From Toxonevra muliebris (lineage: Eukaryota; Arthropoda; Insecta; Diptera; Pallopteridae), in assembly GCA_963691655.1 (NCBI GenBank), contig OY829328.1, positions 84,138,400 through 84,202,399 on the forward strand: a stretch of DNA of 64,000 nucleotides, in the 5' to 3' direction. The first letter of the stretch is position 1; every line of letters begins with the position of its first letter. The translations under genes were made by a program, and so were the position numbers. The notes beneath the pieces are model-generated. The model saw nothing but the letters and a program-made list of their open reading frames with translations. It was not told where the DNA came from and did not search any database. Shown here piece after piece: positions 1-8,920 of the stretch.

Positions 1-131
1 TCATGTAATAATTTAATTGATTAAAAAAAAAGCAAACAAAAACAAAATCCTAATTATTATTGTTGTTTACTTCTAGCGTTTTATAAAAAACAAAATGTGA
101 AAGCGTTTAATTTAATGTCCTAAAATCTACA
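1..131. other. AT-rich flank, no gene seen
   Basis: Short AT-rich sequence leading up to the first mariner copy. I see no gene, repeat or site in it. Confidence 0.6.
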
Positions 132-269
132 TAAGGAGTGAGATCGAAAAAATCTTAACATATATAAAATATAATAATTTTTAAACAGTTGATCTTAAAG
201 TTTCGATTTTTTTTTATTATTTAATTGATAATATTTTTCAAAATCCAGAAAAATATAACTTTTATAGTT

Positions 270-1280
270 CTAACTACTATTTATGAACTCGTAGACCTTT
301 TTTGGTAAGCCTTCCATTACAGATTTGATAGTTGTTTCAGACACCTTTTTGGAACAGTTTGCCCATCTCCTTTTAAAATCTTCGATATTTTGGCATGTCT
401 GTTTTGTGCTCTTTAAGTTTCTTTTCACAAGAGCCCAATATCTCTTCACTGGTCTTAGCTCCGGACAATTTGGAGGATTGGCCTCTCTTGGTACAGAACT
501 ATGTTATAACTTTGGGACCACTCCAGAGCTTTCTTGCCGTTGTGACATGATGCGAAATCGGGCCAAAAATATATGGACACATTGTGCTCTTTTATGAAAG
601 GAAGAAGTCTTTTCTTCCAACATTCTTTGATGTATTTGATTTCGGTATTTATAGAGCCCACTGTAACAAATGACTTGCTCCTTTTGCCGCAACTGCATAT
701 AGCTTGCCATACCAGGAATTTTTTTTGGAAATTTTGTCTGCTTTTGGATTCTAAATTGTTCTTCGACATTTCCTCGAGCATCAGCAACATGAAAATTTTG
801 ACCCGGAAGCTGCGTAAAATCTGCCAGTACATACGTTTCGTCGTCCACTATACATCATGAATATTTTTGTATGAAATTCGATTTTAATTTCCGAGCCCTA
901 CTTTTGGCGTCTAAATTTTTTGCAGAATTCCTGTCTGGAACTTTTTGGACTTTGTATGTTTTCAAACCTGCATTGGCTTTAACTTTTTGCACCAAATAGT
1001 CAGAGCACTGGGCTAACTGGGCAGCTTTTCTACCAGATGTGTTTGGAGATGTTTTCAATATGCTTTCTATTTTCTTGGCTTTCCCAATAACATGTGGTCC
1101 TTGTTTTCTTCTCGAACCAGGTTTCCTATCGATGGTCAAATTCTCCTGAAACTATTTAATAACATTGGAAACAGTTTGACGGCAGACCTTCAATTCTTTG
1201 GCCAATTTTTTGTAGGACTAATTTGGATTTTTTTGAAAATTTTTAATAATTTTAAGACGTACTTCTTTTTCTTCACTCAT
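270..1280 (-). pseudogene. Decayed Tc1/mariner transposase (D,D,39E-like spacing)
   Basis: A transposase of about 336 codons can be followed from an ATG at 1278-1280 to a TAG at 270-272. The N-terminal third is a helix-turn-helix-like, basic DNA-binding region (SYKKLAKELK, then CRQTVSNVIK). The first catalytic Asp lies in DDETYVL near 845 and the second in WPDFASCH. The third acidic position, in the motif NCPELRPVxRYW, has changed to Lys here (AAG) while copy 2 keeps Glu. Counting from the second Asp to that Glu in copy 2 gives 39 intervening residues, more than the usual 34 of Tc1 and mariner; related clades with 37-41 residues exist. In-frame stops near 1220 and 1150, a stop after QKYS near 855 and a frameshift near 510 show that it is inactive. 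Whether it belongs to a named clade is not known to me. Confidence 0.88.
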
Positions 1281-1355
1281 TTTGATCAAACTCACAATGA
1301 ATCAACATGTTTGTCATTAAAAATAACAACTGACATATTTTTCAAAGATAACTTG

Positions 1356-1665
1356 AGACGCTGAGAAGAAAAGTGGTATAACTTCTACGTTCAGAAAAAA
1401 GTGGAATGATTTTACTTAAGAGCAAAAGCAAAACGAAATATGTTCAGAGCAAAAGTGAAACGAAATATGTTCAAAGCGAAAACGGAATAAAAAACTATGC
1501 TGTTCTTGCTATGAGCTGTTCTTGCTATGAACTTTTGCTCTTACTTTTAAGGCGTTTCATTTTCACTCTAAACTGTATTACTTATGCCATTCTTGCACTG
1601 ACACTCTAAATTATTTCACTTTTGCTCTTATATAAATTTTAGCCCGCCTTTTCTCTCAGCCTGTC
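1356..1665 (-). mobile_element. 5-bp-TSD MITE, copy A (310 bp)
   Basis: Flanked by a direct ACTTG at 1351-1355 and 1666-1670. The ends are inverted: the right end read in reverse is GACAGGCTGAGAG and the left is AGACGCTGAGAAG. The interior is rich in the repeated word GAGCAAAAGYGAAAC in both orientations and has no coding frame. The uninterrupted site is seen in the other mariner copy near 28724, where one five-base word (GCTGG) replaces the duplicated ACTTG. It is in the opposite orientation to copies C and D. Three further copies occur at 25.2, 27.9 and 55.1 kb. Confidence 0.92.
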
Positions 1666-1752
1666 ACTTGATCAAAGAATTTCTTAAATTTAACACCCAA
1701 AAAATCTATTAGGTAAAACGTGTATTAAGATTTTTTCAATCTCACTCCTTAT

Positions 1753-2978
1753 TAACCCAAGTCTATTCATTTTTTTTGAAGTTATTATTTAATATTACAG
1801 AAACAACAACGTAGTTATTATTTGCATATAAATTTTAATCTGAGATTACAATTGCAGAAAATTTTTGTATTTATGTCATATTTTTTGGATGCAGTTAAAA
1901 TTCTTCCTGGATAGTTATGTGAAAACTTGATTCATAAAATACTTAATTATACCAGTTGCTCAGAGTGCATCAACAATTTTTTACGATTGTCATATACACA
2001 TGGAATTACTGCTAGTAGTTTTTAGTAACAACTTACAAACATATGTGGCCAAAAAATTTACATAAAATTATTAAAGCAAATTAACGATTAAGTAACAAGA
2101 GCTAGTATAAAAGCATAATTTTAAAATTTTTGGCTAAGAAATGTGAAAAATGTGCAATTTTGTAGAAATTTGCTTATTTGTTTATACATACGTTTCCTTA
2201 TCTGACATCTGTATACCGAAATCTTTGAGGTTGTGGCTATCACTTAAAACATGCTCTTTTGTCTAAATAAGTTTACTACGTAAAATGTAAGCTAAATAAA
2301 TTTATTATTTCTTGGTAATTTTTGCGAATACCTGCAGAAAACTATGTACTTACTTACCTGGCCTTTAGATCAGCTTAAACTAAATTATTTAAAATTATGC
2401 GAATATAGTTTTAAGGAGACATTCCAGTTTCAAATTTGAAAAAATTGACTTTTTGGAAATTTTTTTTTTTTTTAATATTTTATTATAAATTGCTTAGAGA
2501 TGTTATAAATACCTTATTGGACAACAAAAAAAACTTTTAATCCAAGATGGCGGCGGTAAAGGTTATCTCCAAAAAAAAGTCAATTTTTGGTGGTAGGATG
2601 GATTCCGAGCTTTCTAATAAAAAGATAACGACATAAACTAAAATAAAAATTAGGTCGCTAGACATTTCTCTATAAGTGAAACCACAAAAAAGGGAAACTT
2701 TGTCTTTTTTAAGGTCCTTTTTCTAAAAAAAAGAAAGAAAAGGGAAAAGGAAAAATACCCATTGATGATTACAAATCAAACATATTGTGGTCTTTAGAAA
2801 TCAGTTCAGTAGAGCTCGAGATATCAGTCTTACCAATTCACAAAAATCATTTTGAGAAAAACGCGTTTAAAGTTTTTTAAATAAATTTTTACATATATTA
2901 TTATTAGAGACCATGAAACTCGAATCTAGTTTGTTCATATTCCATAGTTCGACTTTACTTCATTCATACTTAACAGCT
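1753..2978. other. AT-rich intergenic or intronic stretch
   Basis: No gene is seen. A patch near 2410-2760 has a more complex, transposon-like composition (words such as AAGATGGCGGCGG and a homopurine run near 2720-2750), but I find no terminal repeats or target duplication to define an element. Confidence 0.4.
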
Positions 2979-2979
2979 C

Positions 2980-3064
2980 AAGGTTTATTAACAGGCTTAA
3001 TGAAACATAATTTTGTCACTTTGACAAAAAAAATGACGTTTCATCAAGCCCGTTAACAAACCTG
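2980..3064 (-). repeat. 85-bp hairpin (inverted repeat), pre-miRNA-like
   Basis: Arms 2981-3006 and 3038-3063 pair over 26 bp, and an inner 8-bp stem (TTTTGTCA with TGACAAAA, 3-nt loop) caps it. The three arm mismatches are all A on the left arm against G on the reversed right arm. A minus-strand RNA would therefore have three G-U wobbles and an unbroken 26-bp stem, while a plus-strand RNA would have A-C mismatches. It may be a small palindromic MITE or a hairpin RNA; no function is known. Confidence 0.7.
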
Positions 3065-3309
3065 GAACTGATAAATTTTTACATTTAAAAATTTTAAATA
3101 TTATTTTTTGTGAAAATACTTTTAGTCAATCATCTCTGGTGCATACTGAAAGTCTTCAAGTTCTGCCAAATTCTTTTGATGCTCCGATTGGGTCTTTTTT
3201 GTCGCGTACGTGCTTTTTTAGAATGTTCTCCGCTCCTTCTGTTGGCTTGAGCCATCCGAATTTCACAGATTTTCAACGTCCGAAAATGTGTTTTTTGTGC
3301 GATTCTCAT

Positions 3310-4985
3310 AGAAAAAAGAATGTTGATTACGAATTGAATATTAATTTTTCAAAATTTAAAATGGTGGACCCAATATGGCGGAAGATTTTTTAAAAATGTT
3401 CTGATTAACTTGAAACCTGTTACTCGGGGGTTGACGACCTCGATAGCCTAGTGGATAGTGCACTAGACTTTCATCTGGGAGGTTCGGGTTCGATTCCCGT
3501 CTTCGTCTGGTGGTTAATTTTCATTACTTTCTTATATTCACTATTAATATGAAGTGTATGAGAATTATAAGATAGTGTACAAGTACACACATTGGTTGGT
3601 AATGGCAAAACCACCAAGCCGATAAAAAATTGCCACACCGCCGTTCGGAATCGGCGTTAAACTGTCGGTCCAACTATGTGGTATCACAATGGGCCGTTCA
3701 GGCCTAAGTGTGTCTCTCGGCAGCCACTCCAACCTAACCTACTCGGGGGTTTTCGGTGTCGATGATTACGAATATGGTATCAGATTTTGAAAATGTAAAA
3801 TCGCAGATCCAATATGGAGGAAGAATTTTAAAATACTCATTCGATTCGCTTGACATTCGCTATAAGGGGATTTTTGGGGTAACGGATTATGAATTGAATA
3901 TCAGGTTTGTAACCAACGATCCCGAATAACGAGTTTCAAGCGAATCCGATGAGCTTGAAGCATAGCAGGCCATATTGGATCTGACATTTGTAGTTATCAA
4001 AATCTGATAATCAGATTTGTACTCAGCAAAAAACTCCAGGTAATGAGATGCAAGGGAATCCGACCAATTTTAAAAAATGCATCCACCATTTTGGATTCGG
4101 CATTTAGAGTGTTTTGAAAATTCGAAATCAGATTCGTAATCAGCATCCCCAGAAACCCGCGAGTAATGAGTTTCAAGCGAATTCAGCCAATTTTTAAAAG
4201 TTCAGCCGCCATTTTGGAGCCGCCATTTTGAGTTTTGAAAATCCGATATCAGATTCATAATCAACTTCCCCAGAAACCTTTGAGAAATGAGTTTCAAGTG
4301 AATCCAACCAATTTAAAAAATTTCATCCGCCATTTTGAGTTTTGAAAATCCTATATCAGATTCGTAATCAACATCCCCAGAAACCTTTGAGAAATGAGTT
4401 TCAAGCGAATCCAACCAATTTTAAAAAGTTCATCCGCCATTTTGGATCCGGCATTTGGAGTTTTGAAAATTCGAAATCAGATTCGTAGTCAACATCCCCA
4501 GAAACCTTTGAAAAATGAGTTTCAAGCGAATCCAACCAATTTAAAAAAATTCATCCACCATTTTGGATCCGCCATTTTGAGTTTTGAAAATCCGATATCA
4601 GATTCGTAATCAGCACCCCAGAAACCTTTGAAAAATGAGTTTCAAGCGAATCCAACCAATTTTAAAAAATTGATCCACCATTTCGGATCCGCCATTTTGA
4701 GTTTTGAAAATCCGATATCAGATTCGTTGTCAACATCCCCAGACACCTTTGAGTAATGAGTTTCAAGCAAATCCAACTAATTTTAAAAAGTTCATCCGCC
4801 ATTTTGGATCCGCCATTTTGAGTTTTGAAAATCCGATGTCAGATTCGTGATCAACATCCCCAGAAACCCCCTAAAAATGAGTTTCAAGCGAATCCGACTA
4901 ATTTAAAAAAAATTCTTCGCCATATTGAATCCGCACTTCGAATTTTAAAAATATTATGTCTGGTTTGTAATCAGCAACCCTCAAA
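3310..4985. repeat. 121-bp satellite with an orientation switch
   Basis: Units carry the anchor GAGTTTCAAGCGAATCC at about 3931, 4045, 4168, 4289, 4396, 4517, 4637, 4758 and 4879, a spacing of mostly 120-121 bp. Each unit also contains CGCCATTTTGGATCCGCCAT and a final CATCCCCAGAAACC. From about 3890 leftward the same unit appears as its reverse complement (for example GTTGATTACGAATTG at 3322 and GATGATTACGAATATGG near 3760), so the array is head-to-head around 3890. The reversed arm is split by a SINE. The last five or six units are the most alike; the ends are degenerate. Confidence 0.9.
3433..3739 (+). mobile_element. tRNA-derived SINE, full-length copy
   Basis: A 12-bp direct repeat TACTCGGGGGTT flanks it (3421-3432 and 3740-3751), inside the satellite. 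The head resembles a tRNA: an A-box-like TAGCCTAGTGG near 3444 and a B-box GGTTCGATTCCC near 3488, with partially complementary acceptor ends GACGA and TCGTC. These would be the RNA polymerase III promoter. The unrelated body follows, ending CTCCAACCTAACC. The same body 3' end recurs at 8800-8920. The tail pentamer AACCT is the complement of TTAGG, relevant to the array at 52.2 kb. Confidence 0.9.
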
Positions 4986-5615
4986 GCCCCTGAATATGTA
5001 ACAATTTTGAATCAAAATAATTGTTTTCTTTAACAGCTGTTCCCTCGAAAACGTTAGATCTCTTGGGTACACCAAAGCATTCTGAAGTCTATCACTCTCT
5101 AATTTGAAATGACATTGAGAGAGTCGACGTCTTTGATTGTATTGCATAGGCCCGATACCCCTAACAAAAAATCCATTCATATGAAAAAACTCCGGTTTTT
5201 GGCTGTCTCAGTGTCTGTTCGTGTACTCCATGATATTCTGTTTCTCTCATATTTAAAAGGAACTAAAAGAATTACATAAGAGTCAACCCGAGAGAAGCAA
5301 AAAATAAATGCGGAACAATAAAATCAAAAATTTGTTTTTTTTTTTACTCAGTTTAGCATTTAAGTAGTTTGGGAGAGTAATTCTAACGCGAATCGACGAA
5401 AAAACCATTAAAATCTATTAAATGATTTCAATTGCAATCAATTGCAATTTCATGCAGTTTGTTAACAAACTATTGTACGTATCATAAAAACAACCAATAC
5501 TAGAAGTATTAAGTTCAGCAAATAATCACGTATAGTTTTCGACACACACACACACATAAATTTCTCTCTTAGACGGCTTTAAAACTTCTCACACTTGCAG
5601 CTATTACTATATTTC
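4986..5615. other. Stretch with a partial inverted-repeat MITE (reverse copy)
   Basis: Within 5085-5185 the reverse complement resembles the inverted-repeat MITE at 6780 and 49739: it shares GACGTCGACTCTCTCAATG, an internal CATATGAA and a GGGTATCGGGCC-like core. The remainder is AT-rich with no gene; a short (CA)n lies near 5543-5556. Confidence 0.45.
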
Positions 5616-5617
5616 CC

Positions 5618-5690
5618 CTCTCTCTCTCTCTCTCTATTTCTTGCTCTCAATATAAATAAGTGCAATATAATCATTTTATAACTCAATTAA
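5618..5690 (+). promoter_or_regulatory. Candidate TATA/GAGA core promoter
   Basis: A (CT)9 tract at 5618-5635, able to bind GAGA factor, is followed by TATAAATA at 5651-5658. An initiator-like TCAATT lies with its A at 5685, 34 bp after the first T of the TATA box, close to the usual 30-31. The downstream sequence looks like a fly 5' leader with a consensus donor, which supports the direction. No transcript evidence is available, so this is a motif-based call. Confidence 0.4.
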
Positions 5691-6382
5691 ATAGTTGAAA
5701 TACGAATGGATTTGCCCACAATAACCGCAAACAAACAACAACAACAACACTAATATTAGTTATAAATTAAAATAGAAAGAGTGAAGAGTGCAAAAAGAGG
5801 GTAGGAGAAAAAAAAGAATAACATAAAGACATAGTAGTAAGTGGATAGAATGAAGAGTTCAGGAGAAGAAGAAGAAGAAGAGTAGAAGTGCAAATAACAA
5901 ATTTTAGCAATTGCAGCACGCGCAATTTAACAAACGAAACGAAAGCAAACAACAATTATACAAAAGTAGTTATGTATATATTTGAGTATATGCGAGTGGA
6001 TTATACGTGAGTTGTGCAGTTATCACTCACTCACATACACACACACACACACACACAAACACCCACGTACATTCGTATACACATATCCTTAATACAAACA
6101 TTCAAGCAAATATAGTTTTGTGAATCCTTGCACAATTAACACAAAACTTTCGGGTTTGTAGTTGTTGTTGGTTTTTACTACTCTTACTTATTGTTGTTGC
6201 TGCAGTTTTCGTCAGTCAGAAATTGCGTGCAAAATTTTAAGTGTAATTTTCGTGAATTCAAATAAAGCTAGCAAATTAGTGATCAATCAGCAAAATGTTT
6301 TTCAAAATGCTAGCGACTATGCGAGTAAATGGGTACGATTTATTTGTTTGTTTGTTTACTCTGAAAGTTAGAAGGGATAAAG
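5685..6382 (+). other. Candidate non-coding leader exon with consensus splice donor
   Basis: The stretch is A/CAA-rich with (CAA)n at 5736, a (GAA)n tract at 5867 and a (CA)n tract at 6031-6058, typical of long fly 5' leaders. It ends at AAAG|GTGAGT (GT at 6383), a perfect match to the donor consensus. The open frames inside are short; the first, from ATG at 5706, runs 15 codons and would be an upstream ORF. No acceptor or coding exon could be linked to it in this window. Confidence 0.35.
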
Positions 6383-6779
6383 GTGAGTTGGTGGGTAGAC
6401 GGGGTAGAGTGGGCGGGGGGAGAGATAAGTAGTAGCAGCTATAAAAGAACGAATGGAAGAAGAGCTAATAAATAGTTAAAAGTAGATAGATAAATTTGTA
6501 ATTTGTTTGAAGGATAAGACAAGAATTTACTAATTCGCAAATAAAACAATTTCATGCAGTTAGTTTTAGCTGAATTCAAAAAAGTTTTACAAAAACTAAA
6601 CAAGAGAAGAGAGAAGATAAATATAAAGAAAAAAACAATAATAAGAGTTCAGAAGAAGAGTAATTTACTTAGAAGTAAATTTAGCATAAATTAATAAAAA
6701 ACAATTCAGAAATAATAACAAAAAATAATCGAGAAATCAGAGGAAGAATTAATTCTGAAAGTACCTATCATTGAGTACT
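6383..6779. other. Purine-rich stretch after the candidate donor
   Basis: G-rich just after the donor (GGGCGGGGGGAGAG near 6411), then purine-rich and AT-rich. No gene is seen. Confidence 0.4.
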
Positions 6780-6898
6780 TGAGCAGACATTGAGAGAGCC
6801 GAAGTCGAGGGACGAGTTTTTTTCCATATGAACGTATGAGAATCAACCTCATACAAATGAGCAGGGACGTTGACGTCGCCTCTCTCAGTATCGTTTCA
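6780..6898. mobile_element. Inverted-repeat MITE (CTCTCTCAGT family), copy 1
   Basis: The left arm TGAGCAGACATTGAGAGAG and the right arm CTCTCTCAGTATCGTTTCA are imperfect inverted repeats. The interior (CATATGAACGTATG, then CATACAAA and GACGTC) matches the copy at 49739-49867. Partial reverse copies occur at about 5085-5185 and 23774-23812. No target duplication could be assigned. The hAT element begins 12 bp after its right arm. Confidence 0.6.
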
Positions 6899-6910
6899 TA
6901 TGCTCTACTA

Positions 6911-7907
6911 CAGGGCCGTAGCCAGAATTTTTTATCGGGGGGGCGGGGGTTGATTTGTTTCATTCGACGAAAATATTCATATACAATTTTTATGAAACTG
7001 ATGTTTAAAAACAATAAATTAAATACAATGATGCATTTGATGGATCCTATCAGACTAGGGAGAAAAGTGGATAAATGTCTTAAAGCTTTAGGAAAAATTG
7101 TTGTTTCCGAATTTTCTTAAACTTAACCTTTTTTAGGTTAATGGCCGAAAATGACAAAAAAAATTCATAGAATAATCAATTTAAATTTTTTCAAAGATAT
7201 ATTATTCAATGTGGATTCCAATACATTTTTTATCGTGAAAAACATAATTTCGATAACTCATTGACTTGCCATTACTGATAATGAACACAACCTCAAAAAA
7301 ATGATCAGAAATGCCAAAAATAGTCAGAGACTAATTTTTTTCAAATGATTATCAGTGGGAATTTGGGCCATTATCAATGATCAGCAGCCCGGAGGAGGTT
7401 GGCATAAATTCCCTAAAATCGTGCAGCCACAGCATTGAAATCTTCCGGGTCGAGTGTTCTGAGCAATAATGGGTTAAAGGATTAATTATATTTTAAGATT
7501 AAGAACTTAAAAGCTAACTCAATAACACTGTCCTGCATGGGTTTGGTGAACAATATTGTTCCTAGTGTTTGCGAATGAATTTTTCATGCTGAACACTTCA
7601 AAAACTTCCCATTACGTCACCTTTTAGAAAAATTGGGTTGAAATCCCTGAAAATACCGTTTTTGGCCATGTAGCACAACTTCGTACGATTTCAATTCAAA
7701 TTTTATTTAAAATTTTTTCTTTTATTTGACTTTTTAGAAAGAAACCGATTAAAAAATATTTAAAAATCGTTCAATAAATTTTATTTTGACTTTTTTCCAT
7801 CCACTGGCATTCAATATCAAAAATTAGGAAAAAGTTTTCACATTTCGGGAGGGGATGGGGGGGGGGCGGTCAGAACCCCCAAAACCTCCCCTCTAAATAC
7901 GGCCTTG
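6911..7907. mobile_element. hAT-type non-autonomous element, 997 bp, copy 1
   Basis: An exact 8-bp direct repeat CTCTACTA flanks it (6903-6910 and 7908-7915), the hAT target length. Terminal inverted repeats are CAGGGCCGTA on the left and TACGGCCTTG on the right (one mismatch in 10), each followed inward by a G-run on the outer strand. The interior has no transposase. A second copy starts at 63406 and an almost identical internal fragment lies at 8698-8799. Confidence 0.92.
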
Positions 7908-7915
7908 CTCTACTA

Positions 7916-8697
7916 TATGATGCTGAAAGATAACCGAAAAAGGAAAAAAAACCAGAGCTCAAAAGTGTTGTGGTCTGCGGGAATTTTGTAGCTCGTATAC
8001 CTAGTCTTAATTTTTTTTTTGTGCTAAAAATAATATTAAAAATCGTGTCACATCCACAAATCCAATCCCTTTTATACTTTTCCCATAGAATGTTATTTAC
8101 AAACAGTGGCGGTTCTAGGATTTGCGTTTGGGGGGGAAGGGGGCTGATTTTACTAAATTAAAAGATAAATATCAGACTCACTATCGACCAAAACCCAGAC
8201 CTAGAGCAAAAACTAGTGCAAACATTTTATCACATACAGCTCGAAAATCAAGAGATAACTGGAACAAAACTGAGACCAAAATTCAAACTAAAATCGGATA
8301 AAAATTTAGGCGGAAGTTTCGACCAAATTTCAAACTAAAATTCAAATACTTTTTTCAGATCGAAGTTCAAACCAAGAAAAGAACCAAATTCAGATCAAAA
8401 TCTTGATTATGACTTTTCTGCTGGATTTGTATTGTTAAATGATCTATTTTGAGAAAACAATTTGAAGGGAATTTTAATTTCTTTTGATAAAAAATTTTTT
8501 TATGAAACAATTTGATACATCTCTATTTTTTGAGTTATTTTGATTTCGAAACAAAAACACGAAAAAAAATTAAATTAAGATAACAATTAATTTGGATAGT
8601 ACTTTAAACGAATTTTTAAAATATATATTCATATCACTCATAGCATCGATATCACTATTAATATCAGCCTGGTGGTGAGTTTATAGCACGCCAGTGT
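7916..8697. other. AT-rich stretch with a possible second hAT-type end
   Basis: At 8104 CAGTGGCGGTTCTAGG followed by a run of G resembles the left end of another hAT element. I could not find the matching right end or an 8-bp duplication, so its extent is unknown. No gene is seen elsewhere. Confidence 0.35.
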
Positions 8698-8799
8698 TCT
8701 GCTCTCCAATTTTTAAAAATGGCCAAAAATTCTATTTTAGGATTTTCCATCCCATTTTTTCTAAAACGTGGCGTGATGGGAAATTTTTTAACTCAGATT
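8698..8799 (-). mobile_element. Internal fragment of the hAT-type family, reverse orientation
   Basis: Its reverse complement matches the second hAT copy near 63825-63910 with only about two differences over some 70 bases around AAAACGTGGCGTGATGGG. It lacks either terminal repeat. It ends abruptly where the SINE-tail fragment begins. Confidence 0.8.
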
Positions 8800-8920
8800 T
8801 GCCACACCGTCTTTCCGAATCAGCATTATGCTGTAGGTCCAAAAATATGGTATAACAATGGGCTGTTCAGGCCTAAGTGTGTCTCTCGACAGCCGCTCCA
8901 ACCAATCTAGCCTATGCGGT
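8800..8920 (+). mobile_element. SINE 3' fragment (head missing)
   Basis: It aligns with the last third of the SINE at 3433-3739: GCCACACCG, then CAATGGGCTGTTCAGGCC and TAAGTGTGTCTCTCGACAGC. The tRNA-like head is absent, so it is 5'-truncated or joined by rearrangement to the hAT fragment before it. Confidence 0.8.

Larger units (their letters stand above)
132..1751 (-). mobile_element. Tc1/mariner superfamily element, copy ITm-1
   Basis: Both ends carry a 27-bp terminal inverted repeat (134-160 and 1723-1749), beginning AGGAGTGAGAT and differing at two positions. TA dinucleotides lie immediately outside (132-133 and 1750-1751), as expected for the TA target duplication of Tc1/mariner elements. 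The interior on the minus strand is a decayed transposase. A 310-bp MITE lies between the transposase start and the right end; without it the element is about 1.3 kb, typical for the superfamily. A second copy lies at 26808-28810. The element is non-autonomous now. Confidence 0.93.

Noticed and set aside
3444..3510. A genuine tRNA gene
   Set aside because: A and B boxes are present, but the acceptor and anticodon stems pair poorly, and the sequence is the head of a 307-bp SINE with its own target duplication.
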